A stretch of 64,000 nt of DNA, taken from positions 1-64,000 of the forward strand of contig CALYQD010000008.1 of NCBI GenBank assembly GCA_945280365.1. The letters are read 5' to 3'. Below the pieces are notes generated by a model. It searched no databases and had not been told where the DNA came from. It saw only the letters and a list, made by a program, of their open reading frames with translations. This document shows positions 27,442-35,906 of this stretch, piece after piece (position 1 is the first letter of the stretch; each line of letters opens with the position of its first letter). Source of the DNA: an uncultured Apibacter sp. GTDB taxonomy: Bacteria; Bacteroidota; Bacteroidia; Flavobacteriales; Weeksellaceae. Both the position numbers and the translations under genes were made by a program.

Positions 27442-27915
27442 ATGAAAATTACCTTACTATCTGTTGGAAAAACTAATTCTAAAGAATTATTATATCTAAT
27501 GGAAGATCTAGAAAAGCGTTTACCTCCTTTTATAAAATTTGAAAGAAAGGAGTTGCCGGATGTAAAAAATTCAAAAAATCTATCTGAAACGGAACTTAAA
27601 AATGCTGAGGCAGAACATATACTATCTCATATAACTTCTGGAGATACTTTAATAATTTTAGATGAAAAGGGTAAAGAATTTTCTTCCACAGAATTTTCTT
27701 CTTTTTTAGAAAAACAAATGAATAATTCTGTTAAGCATGTTGTCTTTTGTATTGGAGGTGCATTTGGTTTTTCAGATAGAATTTACAATCTTTATCCTCA
27801 AAAAATAGCTTTATCAAAAATGACATTCACTCATCAAATGGTACGCTTGTTTTTTATTGAACAATTATACCGTGCTTTTAGTATATTACAAGGTAAACCT
27901 TATCATAATGAATAA
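27442..27915 (+). CDS. rlmH: 23S rRNA pseudouridine1915 N3-methyltransferase
   Basis: A SPOUT-class methyltransferase of 157 residues that methylates pseudouridine 1915 in helix 69 of 23S rRNA using SAM. The N-terminus MKITLLSVGKT and the C-terminal knot FCIGGAFGFSDRIYN, then KMTFTHQMVRLFFIEQLYRAFSILQGKPYHNE, are the family hallmarks, and the length is standard. Its last codons overlap the start of the next gene (ATG at 27908), so the three genes rlmH, CPBP protease and rdgB-type form one translationally coupled unit. Confidence 0.96.
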   Translation: MKITLLSVGKTNSKELLYLMEDLEKRLPPFIKFERKELPDVKNSKNLSETELKNAEAEHILSHITSGDTLIILDEKGKEFSSTEFSSFLEKQMNNSVKHVVFCIGGAFGFSDRIYNLYPQKIALSKMTFTHQMVRLFFIEQLYRAFSILQGKPYHNE

Positions 27916-28747
27916 TAATTTTAAATTAAAATGGTACGATATAATTTTAGTAATTGTACTATTCTTTGTGGGAATTTGTATTATTAATACTTTTTTTTTA
28001 TATCTGGCTATAATAATAAATCTGAATCCTTATGTATTTACCCCAATAATTACTATCGGTAATTATATACTGGTTTATACTGTCTATCATTTCATCAGTT
28101 TAAAACCTAGAAATGAAAGCTTTAAAATCAGTTATTCTTATAATAATATCAAATTTTTTCCTATAGCCTTTTTGTTATTTTTAGGTCAATACTTTGTTTC
28201 AGAATATTTAACAGGATTAATACCAACGCAAGGGGGGATTTTAGAGAAAATGTATAAAGCTATGTCTTATGCTTTATTAGGTAATACCGAAAATTATCCT
28301 ATCATAACCTTTATATCTGTATGTATAGTTGCTCCTATATTTGAAGAAATATTTTTTAGGGGATTTATATTAAAAGGCATGCTTAACAATGGAGTAAAAC
28401 CTTATGCGGCGATATTGATTTCTTCCCTAATTTTCGGAGGTATTCACATATTTCCTTGGCAAGCAGTAGGAGGTGTTTTAGCTGGGATCATTTTAGGAAT
28501 TACTTTTTACAAATCAGGATCTCTTCTTACGTGCACAACCCTACATTTTATTAATAATTTTGTTGCATATTTACTATTTATACGCTATAAATCATTGGAA
28601 TCACCTGATTTTGGTTTTAGTGGTTTTGCCTTATTTATTGTGGGAATTATATTAATAGTTATATTTGGACATTTTTATATCAAATTTACTAAAAACAAAA
28701 ATATGGAAATAACAAAATATGGAAATACTATTAGCAACTCAAAATGA
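27908..28747 (+). CDS. CPBP-family intramembrane glutamic endopeptidase
   Basis: An inner-membrane protein of 279 residues with about eight hydrophobic helices. The Abi/CPBP motifs are present: EEIFFRGF (Glu146, Glu147, Arg151), GGIHIFPW (His180) and HFINNFVAY. These form the glutamate/His site of Rce1/APH-1-like proteases. Bacterial members process peptides or membrane anchors, and some confer bacteriocin immunity; the substrate is unknown here. I start at the ATG at 27908, overlapping the rlmH stop (reading MNNNFKLKWYD), rather than an upstream in-frame start that would lie well inside rlmH. It also overlaps the next gene by 29 bases. Confidence 0.85.
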   Translation: MNNNFKLKWYDIILVIVLFFVGICIINTFFLYLAIIINLNPYVFTPIITIGNYILVYTVYHFISLKPRNESFKISYSYNNIKFFPIAFLLFLGQYFVSEYLTGLIPTQGGILEKMYKAMSYALLGNTENYPIITFISVCIVAPIFEEIFFRGFILKGMLNNGVKPYAAILISSLIFGGIHIFPWQAVGGVLAGIILGITFYKSGSLLTCTTLHFINNFVAYLLFIRYKSLESPDFGFSGFALFIVGIILIVIFGHFYIKFTKNKNMEITKYGNTISNSK

Positions 28748-29300
28748 GCATAAAAAAGCTGAAATAATTGAAATTTTACCAGAAAATTTACAACTTAAAA
28801 CTTTTAATGATTTTAATTTCGAAGGAGAAATTGAAGAAACAGGCACAACTTTTCATGAGAATGCTTTTATAAAAGCCAAATTTGGATATGATTTGACTAA
28901 TATTCCTTGTTTCGCCGATGACAGTGGGTTGGTTATTGAAGCATTAGATGGAGAGCCCGGAATTTATTCGTCTCGATATGCCGGTACAGGATCTTTTAAT
29001 GATAACATATCCAAAGTCTTGAAAAAAATGGAAAATTGTTCTAATAGAAATGCATACTTCATTAGTGTTATTTGTTGGGTTAACGATCAGGAAGTAAAAT
29101 ACTTTGAAGGTAAAATTTTTGGAACTATTTCTTCTGAAATTAGTGGATCACAAGGATTTGGGTATGACCCCATATTTATTCCTAATGGTTATATTAAAAG
29201 TTTTGCCGAGTTTTCTCCTAAAGAAAAAAATATAATAAGTCATAGAGCAATTGCTTTAAAAAAATTTACAGCTTTATTAAAAAATAATTATTTAAAATAA
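28719..29300 (+). CDS. rdgB: non-canonical purine NTP (XTP/dITP) pyrophosphatase
   Basis: Hydrolyses XTP, ITP and dITP to monophosphates, keeping deaminated purines out of nucleic acids. The 193 residues contain MEILLATQNEHKKAEI at the N-terminus, GTTFHENAFIKAKF and CFADDSGLVIEALDGEPGIYSSRYAG, which includes the catalytic DDSG, and QGFGYDPIFIPNG. These are the Ham1/RdgB signatures. It overlaps the CPBP gene by 29 bases, which indicates translational coupling. Identification is secure; the symbol follows the E. coli name. Confidence 0.95.
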   Translation: MEILLATQNEHKKAEIIEILPENLQLKTFNDFNFEGEIEETGTTFHENAFIKAKFGYDLTNIPCFADDSGLVIEALDGEPGIYSSRYAGTGSFNDNISKVLKKMENCSNRNAYFISVICWVNDQEVKYFEGKIFGTISSEISGSQGFGYDPIFIPNGYIKSFAEFSPKEKNIISHRAIALKKFTALLKNNYLK

Positions 29301-29372
29301 TTTATTAATCAAATTTTATACTATTAAAATTAATATGTTTTTTAGTTTAATATTTTTAAAAATAATTTTATT

Positions 29373-29543
29373 TTAAATACTAATATTCGTATGATAACCA
29401 CATAAAAAGCTTTTTAAAGTTTCTTTGATTGGATTTTTGGCATCTTTAATACACAAATAGTTTAATTTAATAATTTCATCTAAATGAAGATTTAGAAATA
29501 GCTTAAATTCTATTTTACCATTAAAAATACAACCTAATAATCT
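29373..29543 (-). pseudogene. possible C-terminal remnant of an unidentified gene
   Basis: On the minus strand a stop-free frame of 56 codons ends in TAA. It reads like real protein (IKLNYLCIKDAKNPIKETLK, then SFLCGYHTNISI) but has no ATG. The sequence upstream (to ~29640) has protein-like pieces in shifting frames, such as FGNRYYFWV, broken by stops. This suggests a decayed gene, but in AT-rich DNA chance is possible. The rest of the ~500 bases between rdgB and the phosphodiesterase shows nothing else. Confidence 0.3.
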
Positions 29544-29799
29544 TTATTTATATGCGTAATCAATAAATAGATAAAGAGTTTAGTTATTACAATGATATAT
29601 ATCTTTTTTTATACCCAAAAATAATACCTATTCCCGAACCTATTCATTAATTATGAATAAATGATCATAATTTTTAATTGTTTTAAAAAATGAATGTTCT
29701 GTTAAATTAAAACTTATTCTTTAAACAAATTTTAAAAAGAACTTACTTATACATTTTTAGCAATTAAATTGATTGTATTTTTACAAAAAATATATACTT

Positions 29800-30744
29800 A
29801 TGAAAAAATACCTAATCAATATATGTTTTATTATTTCGATGTTCACATTTGCCCAAAATTTAAAAATTATTCCTTTAGGTGTTTATGGAGGTAGTAATGA
29901 AAGTAATCTTTCTTCTTATTTATTAGCAGAAGAAAATACAACTGATTATATTGCATTAGATGCTGGTACAATATATAGTGGAATAAATAAGGCCATTGAA
30001 AATGGAAGTTTTACGAATACAACTATCGAAAATATTTTAAAAAATAACATTAAAGGATATTTTATATCTCATGGACATCTGGATCATTTATCTGGAATGT
30101 TAATTAATTCACCTGAAGACTCTTCCAAACCCATATATGCTATCAAAGAAACGATTGAAGTTTTAAAGAATAAATATTTTACAAACACAGCATGGATCAA
30201 TTTTGCTAATGAAGGTGAAAGCCCGATTCTTAATAAATATCAATATATTTATGCAGAAATTGGAAAAGTATTTTCCATATATAACACAAATTTTACTGGA
30301 ACTGTTTTTGAATTAAGCCATGTAAATCCATTAAAAAGTTCAGCAATTTTAGTTGAAAATAATAAACATGCTGTTTTATATTTTGGTGATACCGGAGCTG
30401 ACAGAGTTGAAAAATCTGATAAATTGGCCAAAATATGGAAAGAAATTGCTCCAAAAATTAAATCAGGGAAATTAAAAACCATTATGATTGAAGTTTCATT
30501 CCCAAATTCTCAATCAGAAAAAATATTATATGGTCATTTAACACCTTATTTATTAAATGAAGAAATGGGAAAATTAGCTAAATTAGTTGGTAAAAACAAC
30601 ATGAAAAAATTGTCAATTATTGTAACTCATATTAAGCCAAAAGATGATAATGAACAAATAATCAAAAATGAATTATTAAATACTAACCCATATTCCATCA
30701 ATTACATTTTTCCTAAACAAGGTGATCTTATAATTTTGAAATAG
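29800..30744 (+). CDS. secreted class II 3',5'-cyclic-nucleotide phosphodiesterase
   Basis: A metallo-beta-lactamase-fold enzyme of 314 residues that would hydrolyse cAMP or cGMP. An N-terminal signal (MKKYLINICFIISMFTFAQ) predicts export to the periplasm or beyond. The metal site is HGHLDH (residues 91-96), preceded by ALDAGTIYSGINKAIENG and followed by LYFGDTGADRVE, EVSFPNSQ and IVTHIKP, all typical of the class II PDE family (yeast PDE1, Vibrio CpdP). I chose the ATG at 29800 over the in-frame TTG at 29775's frame start at 29773 because the signal peptide begins there. It is monocistronic. The natural nucleotide is not known. Confidence 0.85.
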   Translation: MKKYLINICFIISMFTFAQNLKIIPLGVYGGSNESNLSSYLLAEENTTDYIALDAGTIYSGINKAIENGSFTNTTIENILKNNIKGYFISHGHLDHLSGMLINSPEDSSKPIYAIKETIEVLKNKYFTNTAWINFANEGESPILNKYQYIYAEIGKVFSIYNTNFTGTVFELSHVNPLKSSAILVENNKHAVLYFGDTGADRVEKSDKLAKIWKEIAPKIKSGKLKTIMIEVSFPNSQSEKILYGHLTPYLLNEEMGKLAKLVGKNNMKKLSIIVTHIKPKDDNEQIIKNELLNTNPYSINYIFPKQGDLIILK

Positions 30745-31080
30745 ATTAAAATTTCATTCTTATATTAAAAATTTTAGATAAGTACATGAGCTAAATAAAT
30801 GAAATAAATTGTTCAATAATTATATTATTTTATTTTCATAAGTAAATAAATGAAAATGTAATATTACAGACAAGTTCAAAAAAAATTAAATTGTTCTTAA
30901 GAATGTTTTTCATTGTAACCGAATTTTTAATCTAAACTTATTTTACTATTTTATAAAAAAAAAGTTTACAATATAAATCAAAATATTAAAAAAAGTTATT
31001 TATAAAAACAAATAACATACAATAACTTTAAATATCAACTAAAATACTTTACTTTTACATAAAATTTAAAACAATTAAGT

Positions 31081-32745
31081 ATGTGTGGATTTGTAGGAAT
31101 TTTTGATTTAAAAGAAGCTAATGAGATACTAAGGCCTCAAGCTTTAAAAATGGCAAAAAAAATTCGTCATAGAGGACCAGATTGGTCCGGAATTCATTGC
31201 GAAAAAAATGCAATCCTTGCTCATGAAAGATTATCAATTGTAGACATTGCTTCGGGAGGACAACCTCTTTATAGTAGTGATAAAAAATTAATATTAGCTG
31301 TAAACGGTGAAATATATAATCATAAAGAAATTAGAAAAAAATTTGAAGGAAAATACGATTTCCAAACTTTATCTGACTGTGAAGTTATCTTAGCTTTATA
31401 CAAAGAAAAAGGGATCAATTTATTTAATGATATTACAGGGATCTATGCTTTTGTATTATATGATCAAGAAAAAGATGTTTATTTAGTGGGAAGAGATCAT
31501 ATGGGAATCATTCCCTTATACATGGGATATGATGAAAAAGGCCAATTTTATGTTGCGAGTGAACTAAAATCTTTGGAGGGTGTTTGTCCGGATATTAAAG
31601 AGTTTGAACCTGGAAAATATTTTTATAGCCCAGATGGGGAAATTAAGACATGGTATCATAGAGATTGGATGGACTTCAACTCTGTAAAAGATAACGAATC
31701 CGATGTTAATAAATTAAGAAAAGGATTAGAAGATTCTGTACATAGACAACTAATGTCTGATGTACCCTATGGAGTACTTTTATCGGGAGGATTAGATTCT
31801 TCGATTATTTCAGCGATTGCTAAAAAATATGCAAGTAAACGTGTTGAAGATAATAATAATTCAGATGCTTGGTGGCCTCAACTTCATTCCTTTGCTGTAG
31901 GATTGAAAGGTGCTCCCGATTTATTAGCTGCCAGAAAGGTTGCCGATCATATCGGTACGGTTCATCATGAAATACATTTTACCATTGAAGAAGCTTTAGA
32001 TGCAATTAGTGATGTAATTTATCATATAGAAACATACGATGTAACAACTGTACGTGCCTCCACCCCTATGTATCTTTTAGCTAGATACATAAAATCTATG
32101 GGAGTGAAAATGGTTCTTTCGGGAGAAGGGTCCGATGAGCTTTTCGGAGGTTATCTATATTTCCATAAGGCTCCTGATGCACAAGCGTTTCATGAAGAAA
32201 CCGTAAGAAAATTGGATAAGCTTCATCTTTACGATTGTTTACGTGCCAATAAATCTCTTATGGCTTGGGGGGTTGAAGGACGAGTACCATTTTTAGATAG
32301 GGAATTTATGGATATTGCAATGACTTTGAATCCCAAAGATAAAATGTGCGGCAATGGAAAAATTGAAAAACATATTTTAAGGGAAGCTTTTGAAGATTAT
32401 TTACCTGAAGAGGTTGTCTGGAGACAAAAAGAACAATTTTCGGATGGAGTTGGTTATTCATGGATTGACACTTTAAAAGAAACTGCCAATAAAAAAGTAT
32501 CAGATAAACAAATGGAGAGAGCCGCCGAAAGATTTCCGATAAATCCTCCTATGTCTAAAGAAGAATATTGGTTTAGAAGCATTTTTGAAGAACATTTTCC
32601 GTCTCAAGCAGCAGCCCAGACCGTTCCTTCAGTACCTTCCGTAGCTTGCAGCTCTGCGGTAGCTTTGGAATGGGATGAAGCGTTTAAAAACAATCCTGAT
32701 CCTTCAGGAAGAGCCGTAAAAACGGTCCATACAGATGCAATTTAA
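31081..32745 (+). CDS. asnB: asparagine synthase B (glutamine-hydrolysing)
   Basis: Makes asparagine from aspartate, ATP and glutamine in the cytosol. The 554-residue product begins MCGFVGIFD, so after Met removal Cys2 is the N-terminal nucleophile of the glutaminase domain. The synthetase domain has the ATP PP-loop SGGLDSS (235-241), then VLSGEGSDELFGGY and the C-terminal region with VEGRVPFLD. Length agrees with E. coli AsnB. It is monocistronic; the 336 bases before it are AT-rich, with no clear signal beyond a weak TACTTTTAC. The C-terminus has an unusual Ala/Pro/Val/Ser-rich stretch (TVPSVPSVACSSAVA). Identification is secure. Confidence 0.95.
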   Translation: MCGFVGIFDLKEANEILRPQALKMAKKIRHRGPDWSGIHCEKNAILAHERLSIVDIASGGQPLYSSDKKLILAVNGEIYNHKEIRKKFEGKYDFQTLSDCEVILALYKEKGINLFNDITGIYAFVLYDQEKDVYLVGRDHMGIIPLYMGYDEKGQFYVASELKSLEGVCPDIKEFEPGKYFYSPDGEIKTWYHRDWMDFNSVKDNESDVNKLRKGLEDSVHRQLMSDVPYGVLLSGGLDSSIISAIAKKYASKRVEDNNNSDAWWPQLHSFAVGLKGAPDLLAARKVADHIGTVHHEIHFTIEEALDAISDVIYHIETYDVTTVRASTPMYLLARYIKSMGVKMVLSGEGSDELFGGYLYFHKAPDAQAFHEETVRKLDKLHLYDCLRANKSLMAWGVEGRVPFLDREFMDIAMTLNPKDKMCGNGKIEKHILREAFEDYLPEEVVWRQKEQFSDGVGYSWIDTLKETANKKVSDKQMERAAERFPINPPMSKEEYWFRSIFEEHFPSQAAAQTVPSVPSVACSSAVALEWDEAFKNNPDPSGRAVKTVHTDAI

Positions 32746-32754
32746 TTTACTTTC

Positions 32755-32790
32755 AAGGCTTTTATTTTTTTTAATAAAAGCCTTTTCTAT
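32755..32790. terminator. bidirectional terminator between asnB and the GT2 gene
   Basis: A 12-bp perfect stem AAGGCTTTTATT / AATAAAAGCCTT (32755-32766 with 32773-32784) with a T6 loop lies between the two convergent genes. Confidence 0.75.
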
Positions 32791-33629
32791 TCAACAACAA
32801 TTCCATTGGGAAATACTTTCTTTTTTTGGAGATAAATAAATAAGCGCGGAAAAAAAATGCGTAAAAGCAATTTTATTTTTAATTTCCTACTCTCTCTAAC
32901 TGATACAACCACATAATCACTTATACTTTCTTGAGTAAATACTGATGAAGGAATTTTATTTTTTAAAATTTTTACAGCTTCAGTAGAGGTATGTCCTTTA
33001 GTTTGGCTTAATGATTTACCATCATATATTCTTCTATATCTATACAATGGTTTATCGAAATAAAAGAAATTATAATTTTGTACTGCAGATCTAGACCAAA
33101 AATCCCAATCTTCTGCATAAGACAAATTGGTATCATATCCCCCATTATTTTTCCATACACTTTTTTTGTAAATCGTCGCATTTGGCAGAAAGCATCCACT
33201 CTGAATCAATCGTAGACGATTGTATTTGCCTGATCGATTATATCTTTTTTCACTCCCAAAAACTAAATAATCTCCGTATAGAATATCAATAGTATTATCT
33301 GCTACCATTTTATGCAAAGCTAAGTCATAATAGTTTTCATTCATTAAATCATCAGAATCAAAGGGCAAAATATATTTACCTTTAGCTTCTGATATACCTC
33401 TGTTCCTAGCCATTGCAACTCCTCCATTTTTTTGATTTATTACAGTAAAAATATCTTTATATTGATCTAATATTTCTAAGGTATTGGTATCAGTTGATCC
33501 ATCATTAACCAAAATAATTTCATAAGGATAAGAAAATTTAACCGCTTTGATACTCTCAACGGTCTCTACTAAATATGATCCCGAATTATAAACCGGTATA
33601 ACTATAGATAAAATAATATTTTCTTTCAT
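32787..33629 (-). CDS. family 2 glycosyltransferase
   Basis: A 280-residue GT-A-fold glycosyltransferase. It has the N-terminal nucleotide-sugar domain LSIVIPVYNSGSYLVETVESI, then VNDGSTD and the metal-binding DSDD (LPFDSDDLM). The acceptor region is SYAEDWDFWSRSA, which contains the usual ED catalytic base pair. There is no signal or membrane helix, so it acts at the cytoplasmic face on lipid-linked or protein-linked glycan. It is not in the polysaccharide locus at 42.7-53.7 kb and stands alone, convergent with asnB. Donor and acceptor are unknown. Confidence 0.88.
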   Translation of the reverse strand: MKENIILSIVIPVYNSGSYLVETVESIKAVKFSYPYEIILVNDGSTDTNTLEILDQYKDIFTVINQKNGGVAMARNRGISEAKGKYILPFDSDDLMNENYYDLALHKMVADNTIDILYGDYLVFGSEKRYNRSGKYNRLRLIQSGCFLPNATIYKKSVWKNNGGYDTNLSYAEDWDFWSRSAVQNYNFFYFDKPLYRYRRIYDGKSLSQTKGHTSTEAVKILKNKIPSSVFTQESISDYVVVSVRESRKLKIKLLLRIFFPRLFIYLQKKKVFPNGIVVE

Positions 33630-33745
33630 AATACAAAAATAATTTTTTTATGGTATTAAATTTTATATTAGTAAAATAAACTATACCAATTTTGCTAAGT
33701 TTTCATAAAAATATATAAAGTCACTCTTATATAATCTAATTTATT

Positions 33746-33753
33746 TATTTTTG
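33746..33753 (+). promoter_or_regulatory. -7 box of the GNAT-YoaP gene
   Basis: TATTTTTG matches TAnnTTTG, 29 bases before the ATG at 33783. Confidence 0.4.
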
Positions 33754-33782
33754 CCTTTCTCTTAGTAATATAAAATCATTTT

Positions 33783-34553
33783 ATGAAAATAGTTTCAATA
33801 AATTCTAAAAATATTAAAGAAGAACATATATGTTGTTCATTAGGAAATGATAAGGATAGCATAAACAGGTCTTTAACCAAAAAAAATTGGATGAATGAAC
33901 AATTTTCCAATGGACTTGTATTTAAAAAATATGATGTAAGAGGAAAAGTTTTTATAGAATATATGCCTATTGAGACTGTTTGGAAACCAATTATTGGTTC
34001 CAATTACATGGTAATTAATTGTCTATGGGTGTCCGGACAATATAAGGGGAAAGGGATATCGAAAAAACTATTAGAAGAATGTATTAAAGACTCTTTAGAA
34101 CAAGGTAAAGACGGTATTGTGGTTGTGAGCAGCTCTAAAATAAAACCTTATTTAACCGATAAAAAATTTTATTTAAAACAAGGTTTTTCAGTTATAGATT
34201 CAGCTTTTCCTTATTTTGAATTATTGGAGCTAAAGCTTAATGAAACAGGCATTAGCCCGAAATTTTCAGATAAATCAAGAAGTGGCAAGGTAGAAAACAA
34301 TAATGGTTTTACGTTTATTTTTTCCAATCAATGTCCGTTTATGGAAGAATATATTTATCGTATTTCTCTTGTTTGTAATGAATATAATATCCCCTCAACA
34401 GTAATAAAATTAAAAAATCATCAAGAGGCCCAAGGTACAGCATGCCCATGGGGAACTTTAGGTATTTATTATAAAGGAGAACTATTTACTCATGAACTTA
34501 TGAATGAAAAAAAGTTTGCAACGCTGTTAAAAAAATTAAATCTTATACAATAA
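33783..34553 (+). CDS. GNAT N-acetyltransferase with C-terminal YoaP-like domain
   Basis: A two-domain cytosolic protein of 256 residues. Residues ~50-150 form a GNAT acetyltransferase core: VINCLWVSGQYKGKGISKKLLEECI (the acetyl-CoA pyrophosphate loop Q/RxxGxG/A) and KIKPYLTDKKFYLKQGFSVID. Residues ~170-256 match the YoaP-like domain, with Cys in SNQCPFMEEYI and GTACPWGTLGIYYKGELFTHELMNEKKF. In B. subtilis and its relatives YoaP has this arrangement but an unknown substrate. It is monocistronic, facing the amidase gene end to end with 14 bases between. Confidence 0.82.
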   Translation: MKIVSINSKNIKEEHICCSLGNDKDSINRSLTKKNWMNEQFSNGLVFKKYDVRGKVFIEYMPIETVWKPIIGSNYMVINCLWVSGQYKGKGISKKLLEECIKDSLEQGKDGIVVVSSSKIKPYLTDKKFYLKQGFSVIDSAFPYFELLELKLNETGISPKFSDKSRSGKVENNNGFTFIFSNQCPFMEEYIYRISLVCNEYNIPSTVIKLKNHQEAQGTACPWGTLGIYYKGELFTHELMNEKKFATLLKKLNLIQ

Positions 34554-34567
34554 GGGGCAATCTATTT

Positions 34568-35851
34568 TTATGATGAAATTTTAGATATTATACCATCGTT
34601 AAGTCCAAGATTTTTATAAACTTCCAATAGTTTTTTAGCTGAATCATAATTATTTACTTTACCACTTGTATAAATATACACGTTATTAATCCTTTCTCTT
34701 ATTACATTATTCAACCCTTTAAAGATGGAATCATTTTCTCTATATTTTTTAGGTGAAATAAATAATTCTATTGTATAATATTGATTAATTGAAACTTCTT
34801 TTTCATTAAATTCTACTACGGAAGCATCTCTAAATCCTGCCTCTTTGGCAATTTTTAAAGTTGCTTCACTTTCAGATCTTAAGTTTGTACTTCCTGCATA
34901 ATATATATACTTACCATTTGTTTTAATAATTTCAACATTTTGCATTCCTCTAAGTTGTGCGGAATTAGGATCGTATCTATTAAATGATGCTAAAAATTGA
35001 ACTTTTAAAACTTTGCCATTATCAATAGGTTTTTCAACCGCTGGCGAAATATCTATTTCCTCTTTCTTTTCCGATTTTTTATCATATTCTTTTTTATAAC
35101 TTAAAAAAGCATCATAAATATTCTTTGCAATTGTATTCTGTCCTTCTTCAGAGGCTAGATATTGCCCTTCTTGAGGATTAGATATAAAACCTGTCTCAAT
35201 TAATACGGAAGGCATAGCCGTTTGAACCAATACTAAAAATCCAGCCTGCTTAACTCCTCTTGAAAATCGATTTTCTTTTTTAAAATTATTTTCAATATAA
35301 CTGGCTATTTTTAAGCTATTTTCTAAATAAATATTTTGCATTAATGTTAACCCTATAACGGATTCTGGAGATGAAGGATTAAATCCTTCGTAAGTAGTTT
35401 GGTAATCTTTTTCCATATATATTACCTCATTTTCCCTTTTGGCAACGTCGAAATTATCTCTATTTCTATGTGCTCCTAAAACAAAAGTTTCTGTACCGTA
35501 TGGAGCGCTTTTAGGGCTTGAATTACAATGTATGGATATAAATAAATTAGCTTTACCCTTATTTGCAATGTCTGCACGTGTCATTAAGGGAATAAATTCA
35601 TCTGTCTTACGAGTATAAATGACTTTAACATCTTTATTTTTTTTTTCTATCAATGCTCCTATTTTTAAAACCAATGAGAGATTCACGTCTTTTTCATTTG
35701 CAGATAATCCCTTGGCCCCATTATCATGTCCACCATGACCGGCATCTAATACTAAAATAAAATCTTTTTTTTGGGAATATAAAGAGTTAATAAAGAAAAG
35801 TAAGGTTAATAGTAGTATATTTTTTAAGTTAAATATTGTTAAAACTCTCAT
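34568..35851 (-). CDS. N-acetylmuramoyl-L-alanine amidase (Amidase_3)
   Basis: A periplasmic zinc amidase that cleaves the bond between MurNAc and the stem peptide. From the start at 35851 (427 residues), MRVLTIFNLKNILLL and the following LFFINSLYS form a signal peptide. The catalytic domain has VLDAGHGGHDNGAKG (zinc His), then FISIHCNSSPKSAPYGTETF and the glutamate in SVLIETGFISNPQEG. The C-terminal ~140 residues (VLKVQFLASFNRYDP) look like a SPOR-type domain. A longer frame starting at 35926 would overlap the divergent lptD promoter and lengthen the N-terminus unnaturally, so I reject it. It is divergent from lptD and shares its upstream region with it. Confidence 0.9.
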   Translation of the reverse strand: MRVLTIFNLKNILLLTLLFFINSLYSQKKDFILVLDAGHGGHDNGAKGLSANEKDVNLSLVLKIGALIEKKNKDVKVIYTRKTDEFIPLMTRADIANKGKANLFISIHCNSSPKSAPYGTETFVLGAHRNRDNFDVAKRENEVIYMEKDYQTTYEGFNPSSPESVIGLTLMQNIYLENSLKIASYIENNFKKENRFSRGVKQAGFLVLVQTAMPSVLIETGFISNPQEGQYLASEEGQNTIAKNIYDAFLSYKKEYDKKSEKKEEIDISPAVEKPIDNGKVLKVQFLASFNRYDPNSAQLRGMQNVEIIKTNGKYIYYAGSTNLRSESEATLKIAKEAGFRDASVVEFNEKEVSINQYYTIELFISPKKYRENDSIFKGLNNVIRERINNVYIYTSGKVNNYDSAKKLLEVYKNLGLNDGIISKISS

Positions 35852-35868
35852 TAATTCTTTTTTTTGAT

Positions 35869-35876
35869 TAATTTTG
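35869..35876 (+). promoter_or_regulatory. -7 box of the lptD-ridA unit
   Basis: TAATTTTG matches TAnnTTTG. It overlaps the upstream TTG (35874), so transcription would start near 35882. That supports the second TTG at 35907 as the initiator of lptD. Confidence 0.45.
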
Positions 35877-35906
35877 ACAGCAAAAATTTTTCTGAATTTA
35901 TATGCT

